The notes beneath the pieces are model-generated. The model did not search any database, was not told the DNA's origin, and saw only the letters and a list, made by a program, of their open reading frames with translations. A DNA stretch of 38,097 nucleotides from Bacteroidota bacterium. Its GTDB lineage: Bacteria > Bacteroidota > Bacteroidia > Cytophagales > UBA9547. Within the stretch, counting starts at the first letter, position 1. Each line of letters opens with the position of its first letter. The translations under genes and the position numbers were made by a program. Of this stretch, positions 8,668-17,633 are shown in pieces. The stretch is from NCBI GenBank assembly GCA_004293915.1, contig RDZG01000102.1, positions 1-38,097 of the forward strand, read 5' to 3'.

Positions 8668-11040
8668 CTGCAAAAATATCTCCTAAATATCATCATTATA
8701 AGTTTTTTTTTAGGTGCATGTAGTCGAAAACTGATACTAAAAGAAAACGAATATTTGCTTTATTATCAAGCAATTAAAGGAGTAAAATCTGTACCTAAAG
8801 AAGATTTGCAATTATTATTCAAACAAAGACCAAATAAACAAATTTTTGGTGTTCCGTTGTCATTATATATGTATAATTTTGGAAAAAGCCGACTTGATAC
8901 ATTAAAATTTATAAATAAAAGAGATAAAATTAAAGCCGAACTAGATACACTTTTAAATGCTAGCTACACAGATAGTTTGAAACATGTAAAACTTCTAGCT
9001 AAAAAAGAGAAAAAACTAAAAAAAGCACAAGAAAAAGTAGACAAAGGGAATTTTTTTATGCGAGTATTAGGCTCAAAACCAGTAGTTTACGATTCTACAT
9101 TGGCAAAAAACACGCAAAAACAATTAGCAGCATATTATAAAACCAAAGGTTTTTTTACAGACAAAGTAAGTTTTAAAACCGATACCATTGCCGATTTGAT
9201 TTTTTTGAACTATGATGTAAAAGAAGGTAAGCGAACGAAATATTCTAAAATAAATTATATTGTAGAAGATGGAGCTATAAAAAGACATATAAATGAATAT
9301 TTGGATGAATCTTTTTTGCATCAAAACGATTGGTATGACGAAGATAATATCATAAAAGAACGTGATAGAATCGAGAAAATATTGAAAAATAATGGCTATT
9401 TTGATTTTTCTAAAAAATATATCGCTTTTGAAATTGATACTACTAATTCTGAATGTATTGTAAATTGTTTTGTTTCTAATTTAGACAATGGATTGGTGCA
9501 TAAAACCTATAAAATGGATAGCATTCAATTCGATATAGACCAATCGCAATCGTCTGATTATGATATAGATACAACTATTCATAAAGATATGTTATTGACC
9601 CAAACCCTGTTTTTTTATAAGCCAAAAGTATTGCGAAGTAAAATCCAATTTTACCCAAATGAATTGTATAGTTTGGCAAAATTGCAATTAACCCAACGCA
9701 CCCTTTCGCAGCTCGAAATGTTTCGATTTGTAAACATAAATTTCAAAAAAGATACACTAAACAAAATTATAAAACCTTATATATCAGCTAGTTCATTATC
9801 GAAATACCAAATTTCTGACGAACTCGGATTTAGTATTAGCCAGGGTGTGCCAGGTCCATTTGGGAGCATAACTTTTACAGACCGAAACGCACTTGGCGGC
9901 TGCGAAGTTTTCGATTTGAGCCTTCGAGCAGGTATCGAAGGAGTGGCTTCGCAATCGCAGTTGGGCAATATTTATACCAGTTACGACATTGGAGCCACCG
10001 CTTCACTCACCTTTCCACGTTTACTTTCGCTCGTAAATTTGAATTCGATTTTTGTAAATAATAATCCACGTACACGTTTTTCATTGGGTTATAATTTTAT
10101 CTTACGACCTGAATATCAGCGTACAAACACTCGCTTTGCCATGACATATACGTTACAAAAAGGAAGTTTCAAATCTTTTTCATTATCGTTAATTGATTTT
10201 AACTACATCCGTTCGCCACGCCTCGACCCTGTTTTTGTTGAATATTTGGACAGAGAACGTTTAAATGGAAATACGTTATATCGTACATTTCAAAACGCAA
10301 TTTTTACAAATCTCAATTTTGCTTATGTTTACAATACTTTTCAATTAGGGAAAAATAAAAAATCAGTGTTTTTTAGAATTTATGCTGAACCTGGCGGCAC
10401 ATGGCTCAACCTATTGACTAAAAACCAGATAACAGATTTAAAAAATCAATTTGGGCTTCAATCTGCATTTATTTATTGGAAAGCAAGTGTGGATTTGAGA
10501 GGTTATTTACCTATTACAAAAAAATCAACTTTTGCAACTCGAATTAGTATTGGCGTTGCAAATCCATATGGTGCTGATGGTGTTATGCCTTATGAGCGCT
10601 ACTTCTTTTCGGGAGGCTCAAATAGTAACAGAGCATGGAGTCCACGAAGGTTGGGTCCAGGAAGTTTTTCGGGAAATTTACCCACATCAGATGATATAGG
10701 AGGCTATAAATACGAGCAGCCAGGTGTAATTTTGTTGGAGTTAAACGAAGAATATCGCTTTAAAATTTACAAGTTTTTTGATGGTGCTTTTTTTGTTGAT
10801 GCAGGCAATGTTTGGGCTTGGAACGATGCCGATAAATCCAAAAACATAAAACCAGAATCGATTTCAGAAATTGCAATTGGTGCGGGTGCGGGTGTACGCT
10901 TAGATTTTTCGTTTTTGATAGTACGGCTAGATACTGGCTTCAAAGTTTACGACCCAGCACAGCCCATTGGGCAACGTTGGGTAGCAAACAAACAATTAGA
11001 CAAACCGCAATGGAATATTGCTATTGGATATCCATTTTAG
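8668..11040 (+). CDS. TamL-type Omp85 outer-membrane lipoprotein (probable CTG start)
   Basis: The frame has no ATG near its start but is open back to 8656. Beginning at the CTG at 8668 gives a textbook lipoprotein signal: KYLLNIIIISFFLGAC, with lipidated Cys18. The protein is then 790 residues: POTRA-like segments (about 50-370, with a coiled, Lys-rich insert around 80-115) and a C-terminal Omp85 barrel, with SGGSNSNRAWSPRRLGPGSF as the region equivalent to the loop-6 (V)RGF motif. A lipidated TamA relative, TamL, is known in Bacteroidota, where it replaces TamA as partner of TamB; this protein matches that description. No tamB-like gene is in the window. The TTG at 8757 region would remove the lipobox, so it is unlikely to be the start. 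CTG starts are rare; a base error from ATG is possible. Confidence 0.85.
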   Translation: MQKYLLNIIIISFFLGACSRKLILKENEYLLYYQAIKGVKSVPKEDLQLLFKQRPNKQIFGVPLSLYMYNFGKSRLDTLKFINKRDKIKAELDTLLNASYTDSLKHVKLLAKKEKKLKKAQEKVDKGNFFMRVLGSKPVVYDSTLAKNTQKQLAAYYKTKGFFTDKVSFKTDTIADLIFLNYDVKEGKRTKYSKINYIVEDGAIKRHINEYLDESFLHQNDWYDEDNIIKERDRIEKILKNNGYFDFSKKYIAFEIDTTNSECIVNCFVSNLDNGLVHKTYKMDSIQFDIDQSQSSDYDIDTTIHKDMLLTQTLFFYKPKVLRSKIQFYPNELYSLAKLQLTQRTLSQLEMFRFVNINFKKDTLNKIIKPYISASSLSKYQISDELGFSISQGVPGPFGSITFTDRNALGGCEVFDLSLRAGIEGVASQSQLGNIYTSYDIGATASLTFPRLLSLVNLNSIFVNNNPRTRFSLGYNFILRPEYQRTNTRFAMTYTLQKGSFKSFSLSLIDFNYIRSPRLDPVFVEYLDRERLNGNTLYRTFQNAIFTNLNFAYVYNTFQLGKNKKSVFFRIYAEPGGTWLNLLTKNQITDLKNQFGLQSAFIYWKASVDLRGYLPITKKSTFATRISIGVANPYGADGVMPYERYFFSGGSNSNRAWSPRRLGPGSFSGNLPTSDDIGGYKYEQPGVILLELNEEYRFKIYKFFDGAFFVDAGNVWAWNDADKSKNIKPESISEIAIGAGAGVRLDFSFLIVRLDTGFKVYDPAQPIGQRWVANKQLDKPQWNIAIGYPF

Positions 11041-11203
11041 CGGTTTAAAAGTTTTTTTTACAATTTTAATGATTGTTTGAATAATATATAAAGTTTAGTG
11101 CATTAATTTTTGAATAAAAATGTATTTAATGCTATTTAAACAAAAATGATTTTTGAAAATTTTAGTTTTGTTTTTTACATTTATAAAAATATAGGCAGTT
11201 GCA

Positions 11204-11211
11204 TATATTTG
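11204..11211 (+). promoter_or_regulatory. Possible -7 element of the lipoprotein gene
   Basis: TATATTTG matches TAnnTTTG 47 bases before the ATG at 11258, but I see no TTG at the right distance upstream. The 217-base gap from 11041 to 11257 holds nothing else that I recognise. Confidence 0.3.
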
Positions 11212-11257
11212 TGAGTAAGTACCAATGCTATGACAACCTTGTAACAAACAAACGAAA

Positions 11258-11887
11258 ATGAAACAAATTATATTTACAACTTTAATATTTGGACTTCTAC
11301 TTTTCGGCTGCAATCAATCCGACAATAAAACGACTTATGTAACAGAAGAAATAACTTCAGTATTGACAGACGATAAAGAAGATATTAAAAATCTTATCAG
11401 ACAAGTATTTGCTTGGGCAGACTCTAAAAAATCCATTAACTTAGTTCCCGTTCTCACAGACAGTAAAGACAGTTTATACATTGGATTAGACCTTGATAAA
11501 CACGAACAAAATCTTGAGAAACTTCGACAGACAAATTTATTTGCGACAGAATTTATTGAAAACTATAACCAAATAATTTTAACACTCGACAATGGACTTA
11601 GAAATGAAAAATATGAGCAATGGTTAGTTGGTGACTTACCGACTTTCTCATTTGCTAACGGATGGAATCCTTGGTGTTGTGCACAAAGCGATTGTTTGGA
11701 AGAATCATTTCAAATTGAAATTATCAAAATAGACAATAATGTTGGAGAATTAAAATACAAAAGGGAAAAAGATTCATCTTGGATAGATTTCATTTTTAGA
11801 ATTAAGAAAGAAAATGGCACTTGGAAAATCTCATACTTACAGGGATTTGACTTTAAAGTCGGCACAAAAAGGGACGGAGAACTATGA
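11258..11887 (+). CDS. Uncharacterised lipoprotein
   Basis: A 209-residue protein with a lipoprotein signal (KQIIFTTLIFGLLLFGC, Cys18). The mature part begins with a helix (DDKEDIKNLIRQVFAWADS), continues through a NGWNPWCCAQSDCLEES segment with three closely spaced Cys, and ends in a beta-type tail (IDFIFRIKKENGTWKISYLQG). The overall pattern, an N-terminal helix and a C-terminal 'x-x-W-K-I' sheet, looks like NTF2-like or DUF3828-like periplasmic proteins, but I cannot assign a family. It stands alone between tamL and a palindromic repeat element and is not obviously in an operon. Function is unknown. Confidence 0.75.
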   Translation: MKQIIFTTLIFGLLLFGCNQSDNKTTYVTEEITSVLTDDKEDIKNLIRQVFAWADSKKSINLVPVLTDSKDSLYIGLDLDKHEQNLEKLRQTNLFATEFIENYNQIILTLDNGLRNEKYEQWLVGDLPTFSFANGWNPWCCAQSDCLEESFQIEIIKIDNNVGELKYKREKDSSWIDFIFRIKKENGTWKISYLQGFDFKVGTKRDGEL

Positions 11888-11906
11888 CGAACTGCACGGA
11901 CAATCA

Positions 11907-11975
11907 TCATTACGAAGGAGGAACGACCGAAGCAATCTCAAACGTAGGAGATTGCTTCGTATCACTTGCATTGAC
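11907..11975. repeat. REP-like palindromic element
   Basis: A perfect 12-base stem, CGAAGCAATCTC (11928-11939) with its complement at 11948-11959, around an 8-base loop. Imperfect outer arms (about 11907-11917 and 11965-11975) extend it. The core, with the nearby ATTACGAAGGAGGAACGA, resembles the widespread 'CATTGCGAGGAACGAAGCAATCTC' palindromic repeat found in many bacteria. It sits just past the stop of the lipoprotein gene and between convergent genes, where it could also act as a terminator. Confidence 0.75.
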
Positions 11976-12034
11976 TAAAGTTCCTCAATCACGACTAAAG
12001 CTTTACAATGTCGATTATTAAAATTTACTTTTTA

Positions 12035-13003
12035 CTACACATTTCTCGTAAACAACGACTTCAAACTTAAGGCATTGAGTGGAAATTCAAATACCAAATG
12101 TGCCATACTGAGCAATGTCAAAATACTTATTCCCAGTTCTTTATAATAAAAAAATAATCCCATAATGGCAGCATGAATTACCAAAATAGACCACATACGC
12201 AGTTGCGAAATTTCGTGCCATTTTATTACTGAAGTTTTTGTAAACCAATTGAGGTAATGATAGGTATATGAAAATGCGATAAACTGCATAATTATAATTC
12301 CTTTTTGAGATTCAAATATATCTTCGATGCGGTTTAATTCTCCAAAATGAAAAAAATCGGCAAATTTTTTGTTCAAAACTATAAAATCGAAATATAATGT
12401 TTGAGCAGTGCCTGTTACTTGGTAGGTCGAATTGTTGAAAGGGCTAATAAAAAAGAAAAATGTACAAAACACAAAGCAGATGATCGAAGCCCAGCCCGAT
12501 AAATTATTGTTTTTGCGAATACCACTCAAAATAAATAATCCTGTAAAAATGGTAATGTGAATTATGGTGGGTAAAAAGATGGTAAAAACAATCAAAAACC
12601 AATCTTGTTCGTGCCAATTTGCTCCAAAAACAAGTGCAAAAGCAGCAGCAAAACTCAATAAAATATACCAAATATTGTTTGTAAAAGCCATAGCTGCCGC
12701 TAAAAATAAGCTACAAAACAAAATCGAATTGATAAATGGTACAAGTTGGGGCAAAGGAAAAAAATAATAAATACAAATTACAAGAACTATAGAAATAAGC
12801 AAAAAAATATTTGTTCTAATTCGAATAAAAAAATCTTTTTTTTCGAGCCAAGATATTTCGGTAAGATAATGCAATGGTCCAAAAAATACAAACGAAACCA
12901 AAAACAATTCAAATGGATAAAAATAAGCTAATACTAATGAAAATAGCATCAAAAACACGTTCAAATAGTTTGTTTTGTCAATTGAAAGGGTGCTTAAATT
13001 CAT
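12035..13003 (-). CDS. Polytopic membrane protein with conserved-looking histidines
   Basis: A 322-residue integral membrane protein with about eight or nine hydrophobic segments. Histidines occur in membrane-associated motifs: FFGPLHYLTE, PTIIHITIFTG, YTYHYLNWFTKT and MAHLVFEFPLNA. The layout loosely recalls the Brp/Blh beta-carotene dioxygenase family, whose iron is held by intramembrane His residues, but the diagnostic PHGxxD is absent, so I do not assign it. It lies 80 bases downstream of recF on the same strand and might share its transcript. No carotenoid or rhodopsin gene is in the window. Function unknown. Confidence 0.7.
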   Translation of the reverse strand: MNLSTLSIDKTNYLNVFLMLFSLVLAYFYPFELFLVSFVFFGPLHYLTEISWLEKKDFFIRIRTNIFLLISIVLVICIYYFFPLPQLVPFINSILFCSLFLAAAMAFTNNIWYILLSFAAAFALVFGANWHEQDWFLIVFTIFLPTIIHITIFTGLFILSGIRKNNNLSGWASIICFVFCTFFFFISPFNNSTYQVTGTAQTLYFDFIVLNKKFADFFHFGELNRIEDIFESQKGIIIMQFIAFSYTYHYLNWFTKTSVIKWHEISQLRMWSILVIHAAIMGLFFYYKELGISILTLLSMAHLVFEFPLNALSLKSLFTRNV

Positions 13004-13083
13004 ATTTATATATGCTTGATTTTTGGATTGTAAATATAGACGTTTTTAACCCAATAATAATAGGTTTTACGAAATGGAATTTA

Positions 13084-14175
13084 TCACAAATTGTGGTAAT
13101 TATCCATATCCAAAAGTTGATAGGGAATGTTTTGTAAAATTGCTATCGACCTTTCTTTTCGAGCATCAGTTAAAAAAACTTGTCCCATTTCCGAAGTAGA
13201 AATTATGCGAATAAGTTTTTGAATCCGAATATCATCTAATTTATCAAAAATATCATCAAGTAACAAAATTGGTTTTCGGTTTAAGGTTTTTTCTAAAAAA
13301 TCGTATTGTGCTAATTTTAAAGCAATTACTATTGTTTTTTTTTGCCCTTGCGAAGCATATTTTTTTGTACTTTTTTCGTTTAAAACAATATCGTAGTCGT
13401 CAGTATGAGTACCTAACGTGGTGCGTAGAAATTGTAAATCTTTTGTTCTTGCGTTTTTAAATTTTAACATAAAATCTAGATCCAAGTTTTGTGTTTCGTA
13501 GCCAAGTTCTATGCAATCGAGTTCAGTTGCTATTTCTGCATGATGTTTTTCTAGAAAAGGAATAAAATCCGAAAGAAAAGATTTTCTTTTTTCTGCAATT
13601 TTATATCCGATTGCAATTAATTTATCATCATATAAGTCTAATAAATCAAAATTAATATTTGATTGCCCCGAAAGTTGCTTGAGCAAATGGTTTCGTTGTT
13701 TCAGAAAATGATTATATAATAAAGTGTTTTGTAAATATTCGGCATCGGACTGACAAATGATTCCATCGAAAAAACGTCTTCGCAATTCGCTTCCACCTCT
13801 AATCAAATCAGTATCATCAGGTGCAATGAGTACAACAGGCAGTTTACCAATATGTTCGCTCAATTTTGCATATTCTTCCTTATTTATTTTAAATATTTTT
13901 TTTGTTGAATGACTAAAAGAGGCTTCGATTTTAGTTTTTGATTGCTCGTTTTTAAATTTGCCTTCTATTCTAAAAAAATCATAATCATAATGAATATTTT
14001 GCAAATCGGTGCTTCCTAAAAAACTTTTTGTTAAACACATATAATATATAGCGTCTAAAAAATTGGTTTTTCCCGTTCCATTTTTGCCAATTATCAAATT
14101 TATATGTGCATTTGGTTGCCAAGAAAGCTCCAAAATACTCTTAAAACCCGTGATGTGAATATTTTCAATAAACAT
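13084..14175 (-). CDS. recF: DNA replication and repair protein RecF
   Basis: A 363-residue SMC-like ATPase that loads RecA at single-strand gaps together with RecO and RecR. Visible motifs: MFIENIHITGFKS start, Walker A GKNGTGKT at 30-37, ABC-type signature ASQGQKK at about 274-280 (the usual LSSGQQ/SxGQ position) and Walker B ILLLDD at about 303-308, followed by the D-loop region DIFDKLDD. Length is typical. The start is the only ATG giving the conserved N-terminus. Unlike in many bacteria it is not beside dnaA, dnaN or gyrB, which is usual for Bacteroidota. Its 5' side faces pdhA in a divergent arrangement with an 82-base gap. Confidence 0.96.
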   Translation of the reverse strand: MFIENIHITGFKSILELSWQPNAHINLIIGKNGTGKTNFLDAIYYMCLTKSFLGSTDLQNIHYDYDFFRIEGKFKNEQSKTKIEASFSHSTKKIFKINKEEYAKLSEHIGKLPVVLIAPDDTDLIRGGSELRRRFFDGIICQSDAEYLQNTLLYNHFLKQRNHLLKQLSGQSNINFDLLDLYDDKLIAIGYKIAEKRKSFLSDFIPFLEKHHAEIATELDCIELGYETQNLDLDFMLKFKNARTKDLQFLRTTLGTHTDDYDIVLNEKSTKKYASQGQKKTIVIALKLAQYDFLEKTLNRKPILLLDDIFDKLDDIRIQKLIRIISTSEMGQVFLTDARKERSIAILQNIPYQLLDMDNYHNL

Positions 14176-14257
14176 TCCTAACTAATTTTTTATAAATTAT
14201 GATATTTAGCTTAATATTGCACTTCAATTAAAAAAACAATACAATTTTATATTTCGT

Positions 14258-15307
14258 ATGGCGACAATCGAAACTTCAAAACCAAAATCGAACGGCAAAG
14301 TTAGTAAAGCAGACTTGAAAACCGAATTCGGAAAAGAAACTTATATGTTTTGGTACGAAAAAATGGTATTGATGCGTAAATTTGAAGAAAAAGCGGGTCA
14401 ATTATACGGTCAGCAAAAAATAAAAGGTTTTTGCCATTTATATATTGGTCAAGAAGCTTGTGCCGCAGGAGCAGCATCGGCACTTCGTTTTGGCGATAAA
14501 TATTTAACTTCGTATAGAGATCATGCTATACCATTTGCTTTAGGTACAGACCCAAAACCTGTGATGGCAGAACTTTTTGCAAAATCTACAGGAATTTCGA
14601 AAGGAAAAGGCGGTTCGATGCATATTTTTGACAAATCAGTTGGATTTATGGGTGGACACGGTATCGTTGGTGGACAAATTCCATTGGGTGCTGGTATTGC
14701 TTTTGCAGAAAAATATAACGAAACTGGCAATGTCTGCATATGTTATATGGGTGATGGTGCGGTGCGACAAGGTGCATTTCACGAAACTTTAAATATGGCA
14801 ATGTTGTGGAAATTACCTGTAATTTTTGTAATCGAAAATAATGGTTATGCCATGGGAACATCCGTTGCTCGTACATCAAATGTGAGAGAATTGTATACTT
14901 TAGGCGAATCGTATGATATACCATCCGAACCCGTTGATGGCATGCGTTGCGAAGATGTGCATGTGGCTGTTGCTCGTGCAGCTGATCGTGCTCGAAAAGG
15001 CGATGGACCAACGTTACTCGAATTTAGAACATACAGATACAGAGGACATTCGATGTCGGATCCTGCAAAATATCGTTCAAAAGAAGAATTAGAGGCTTAT
15101 AAAGCACAAGACCCTATAGACCAAGTAAAAGCAGTAATACTTTCAAAAAAATATGCTACTGAAGCCGAATTAGAAATTATTGACGAAAAAATCAAAGTTC
15201 AAGTTCAAGAAAGTGTGGATTTTGCAGAAAACTCGCCTTACCCAGAAGTAGCAGAAGCATACAAAGATGTGTATGCCGAACCAAATTATCCTTTTATATT
15301 AGAATAA
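14258..15307 (+). CDS. pdhA: Pyruvate dehydrogenase E1 component, alpha subunit
   Basis: A 349-residue thiamine-diphosphate enzyme subunit that, with E1 beta, decarboxylates pyruvate and passes the acetyl group to the lipoyl domain of E2. The ThDP/Mg motif GDGAVRQG...ENN spans 165-195, and the loop YRYRGHSMSDPAKYR (about 260-274) carries the conserved serine-bearing phosphorylation-loop sequence of E1 alpha. The early motif MRKFEEKAGQLYGQQKIKGFCHLYIGQEA (about 39-67) is also typical. The first 20 residues are Lys/Ser-rich and less conserved. E1 beta and E2 are not in the window, so here alpha is separated from, or E2 is elsewhere than, its partners. The following TPR gene starts 52 bases later on the same strand. 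Confidence 0.96.
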   Translation: MATIETSKPKSNGKVSKADLKTEFGKETYMFWYEKMVLMRKFEEKAGQLYGQQKIKGFCHLYIGQEACAAGAASALRFGDKYLTSYRDHAIPFALGTDPKPVMAELFAKSTGISKGKGGSMHIFDKSVGFMGGHGIVGGQIPLGAGIAFAEKYNETGNVCICYMGDGAVRQGAFHETLNMAMLWKLPVIFVIENNGYAMGTSVARTSNVRELYTLGESYDIPSEPVDGMRCEDVHVAVARAADRARKGDGPTLLEFRTYRYRGHSMSDPAKYRSKEELEAYKAQDPIDQVKAVILSKKYATEAELEIIDEKIKVQVQESVDFAENSPYPEVAEAYKDVYAEPNYPFILE

Positions 15308-15359
15308 TTTATAGTAATTTTATATTTAATTTCACAAATTCATACATAATAACCAAGCA

Positions 15360-16058
15360 GTGGCTAAGAAAGATAGTAAATTAGAAACACTTTTAGAACA
15401 ACCAGAAGCAATAATTGAGGATTTACAGGGTGGTAAATTTGACGAATGGTTTGAAGAGAAAAAAAATATAATTACCTACATTGGTGGAGGTATTTTGGCT
15501 GTAATTGCACTCGTTTTTTTTGGAAAATACTATTTAACATCGCAAAACGAAGAAGCGCAAAATACAATGTTTCAAGCTGTATATTATTTTGAAGCCGATA
15601 GTTTGAACAAAGCCTTGAATGGCGATGGTTCAAATCCAGGTTTAGTCGAAATCGCTGATGGTTATGGACTTACTAAATCGGGCAAATTGGCAAGTTATTA
15701 TGCAGGTGTATGCTATTTGAAACTTGGAAAATATGACGAAGCAATTGATTATTTAGATAACTTTAGTTCGGATGATATTTTGGTTCAGGCTAGAGCATAT
15801 GCTTTGATTGGTGATGCATACATGGAAAAAACCGATTATGAAAATGCTATTTCATATTATAAAAAAGCCTCAAATTATAAGCCAACTAAACAATTTACAC
15901 CAGATTATTTAATGAAATTGGCATTGGCTTGTGAGTTAAATAAAGATTATATTGGAGCAATTGATGCATACAATATTATAATAAATGAGTATCCAAACAG
16001 CATGAAAATTGCGGATGCTAAAAAATATAAGGCTTTAAGTGAAGCTTTATCAGAATAA
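15360..16058 (+). CDS. TPR-containing membrane-anchored protein
   Basis: A 232-residue protein starting at GTG (15360). The N-terminal 35 residues are charged, followed by one membrane segment (about 37-59, IITYIGGGILAVIALVFFGKYYL) and a periplasmic part with at least three tetratricopeptide-like helices (LASYYAGVCYLKLGKYDEAIDYL, and AYMEKTDYENAISYYKKA, then ACELNKDYIGAIDAYNII). This type (YfgM-like) is widespread in Bacteroidota, where it is thought to act as an envelope scaffold or chaperone. Its neighbours pdhA and a small lipoprotein do not define its role. The same-strand spacing suggests but does not prove co-transcription. Confidence 0.85.
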   Translation: MAKKDSKLETLLEQPEAIIEDLQGGKFDEWFEEKKNIITYIGGGILAVIALVFFGKYYLTSQNEEAQNTMFQAVYYFEADSLNKALNGDGSNPGLVEIADGYGLTKSGKLASYYAGVCYLKLGKYDEAIDYLDNFSSDDILVQARAYALIGDAYMEKTDYENAISYYKKASNYKPTKQFTPDYLMKLALACELNKDYIGAIDAYNIIINEYPNSMKIADAKKYKALSEALSE

Positions 16059-16076
16059 TTGTCGTATATTTAGCCT

Positions 16077-16466
16077 ATGAAGCGTATTTTTATTAGTATT
16101 TTACTTTTATTTTCTTTGGTAATATTGCAAAATTGCAATGTTGCACAGCAGAGTTTTCGCTCAAAGCCAATAAATATTTCTAATAAAAAATACAAATCTA
16201 TACAATCAAAACGCAAAGTATATAGCCGAGAAAGAAGTCATTTTCACAAAAGCAGTGTCAATTGGGCTCAAATCCGAATGAATCAATCAAGACATAAAGT
16301 TGTTGCTAAGCGAAAATACTATAATATTAGTGCCAAAAACAGAAATGTAAATAGAAGTATTGTTACAAGACGCAATAAAAGAAACAACAATTACCAATTT
16401 TATAAAGACTCTATGGAAGCTTCGCAAGCTGCTGAAAAGAGCAATTTTTCCATTTACGATCGTTAA
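16077..16466 (+). CDS. Small basic lipoprotein of unknown function
   Basis: A 129-residue protein with a lipoprotein signal (KRIFISILLLFSLVILQNC, Cys20). The mature part is highly basic (Lys, Arg and Asn rich) and has no recognisable domain; low complexity and many Arg/Lys suggest binding to an anionic partner, but this is a guess. It begins 18 bases after the TPR gene and ends 13 bases before the next lipoprotein, so it likely belongs to the same transcript. I do not recognise the family. Confidence 0.7.
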   Translation: MKRIFISILLLFSLVILQNCNVAQQSFRSKPINISNKKYKSIQSKRKVYSRERSHFHKSSVNWAQIRMNQSRHKVVAKRKYYNISAKNRNVNRSIVTRRNKRNNNYQFYKDSMEASQAAEKSNFSIYDR

Positions 16467-16479
16467 TTAATACATCATT

Positions 16480-17247
16480 TTGAATTCATTTAAAAACCTA
16501 ATTGTATTAGTAGAAACCGTTTTTTTTACATTTTGTTTGCACAGTTGTAATACCACTACAACAACAGTACCCGCAGGAAGTTGGACAGAACAAGGAAAAT
16601 CAGCCATATCGCCAAATCCGCCAAGCTATTTGCCAAATTACAAAACTAAACTAGCTACAGTTTTAGGAATTTCAGAAAGTATGCGTTCTTTTTATTTTAT
16701 TAAACGGGATTCAACTTTTTCTTCTACACTTTTGACGACTTCTACTGGTACTCCAATCCAAAATGTGGATAGTAGATTTATTAAATTATTGTGTTTTGAT
16801 AATCCTGCCTACTCATCAATAAATTCAAATGCTCAAATAAATGGCTGGGCTAGTGCTGGTGTAAATCACATTTCAAATACCACATTTTCAGGAATTGTGC
16901 GAAATATAAATGGGCAATTGAGCCAATCTACTGCCACATCTTTGTCGTTTGTACTAACTTATTTCCCTGATGGAGTGTATACTATTATTAATAACGTTGA
17001 TGAAACACTAAACCAAATTGGTAATTATCAACCAGTTATCGAAAATGGAATTATGACAGGAATAATTTACAAACAACAGTTTGTAGGAATTAATTTTGCC
17101 AAAAAATTTGACGAATCGATACCTAATTATACTTCTAATCCATTGTCGTATGGCGTTTGGGGAATTGATGAAAATTATTTTTTTCCACTTTTTAACATTG
17201 ATGTTACTAACATTGTATTTTTGAGAATGAGTAAATTTAGCTACTAA
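16480..17247 (+). CDS. Uncharacterised lipoprotein (TTG start)
   Basis: A 255-residue protein whose only sensible start is TTG (16480), giving a signal ending FCLHSC with lipidated Cys23 followed by NTTTTTVPAGS. The mature part is Ser/Thr/Asn-rich with beta-strand character and contains no domain I recognise. It is followed 11 bases later by the Rieske gene on the same strand. Its position in the run TPR - lipoprotein - lipoprotein - Rieske - GT9 is probably operonic. Confidence 0.7.
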   Translation: MNSFKNLIVLVETVFFTFCLHSCNTTTTTVPAGSWTEQGKSAISPNPPSYLPNYKTKLATVLGISESMRSFYFIKRDSTFSSTLLTTSTGTPIQNVDSRFIKLLCFDNPAYSSINSNAQINGWASAGVNHISNTTFSGIVRNINGQLSQSTATSLSFVLTYFPDGVYTIINNVDETLNQIGNYQPVIENGIMTGIIYKQQFVGINFAKKFDESIPNYTSNPLSYGVWGIDENYFFPLFNIDVTNIVFLRMSKFSY

Positions 17248-17258
17248 AGTGTTTTTTT

Positions 17259-17633
17259 ATGGGAATATTTGGCAATTTATTTTCTAAAAATACTGAAAAT
17301 GTAAAATGGTTTAAAGTTTTTGAAACGCAAGACGAAGCCTTACAAAAGGTTGTGATAAATCGAGCTGTTACAGTTTTGATAGAAGAAAAGAAAATTTGTT
17401 TAGCTCGTAATTCAAAAGGTTTTTTTGCTGTTTCAGATGCTTGTCCGCATTTGGGAGCTTCGTTATCTAAAGGTGTTTGCAATAATTTTATGGAAATTGT
17501 ATGTCCGTGGCATAGCTATCGTTTTGATTTGGTTTCTGGGGTAGAAAACACACAAACACATCACTACAAAGTAGAAACTTTCCCAGTAAAAATTGATACG
17601 TCAGGACTTTATATCGGAATGTATCAAAAATGA
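17259..17633 (+). CDS. Rieske [2Fe-2S] ferredoxin-like protein
   Basis: A 124-residue soluble protein with the two Rieske boxes: CPH with ligands Cys62 and His64, and CPWH with Cys82 and His85. These hold a [2Fe-2S] cluster through two Cys and two His. The size fits NirD- or biphenyl-dioxygenase-ferredoxin-like small Rieske proteins rather than the membrane bc1 subunit, and no transmembrane segment is seen. Electron donor and acceptor are not evident from the neighbours. Its stop overlaps the start of the next GT9 gene by four bases (ATGA), so the two are translationally coupled. Confidence 0.92.
   Translation: MGIFGNLFSKNTENVKWFKVFETQDEALQKVVINRAVTVLIEEKKICLARNSKGFFAVSDACPHLGASLSKGVCNNFMEIVCPWHSYRFDLVSGVENTQTHHYKVETFPVKIDTSGLYIGMYQK

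Noticed and set aside
12035-13003. Annotation as beta-carotene dioxygenase (Blh)
   Set aside because: The PHGxxD motif and any carotenoid or rhodopsin context are absent.
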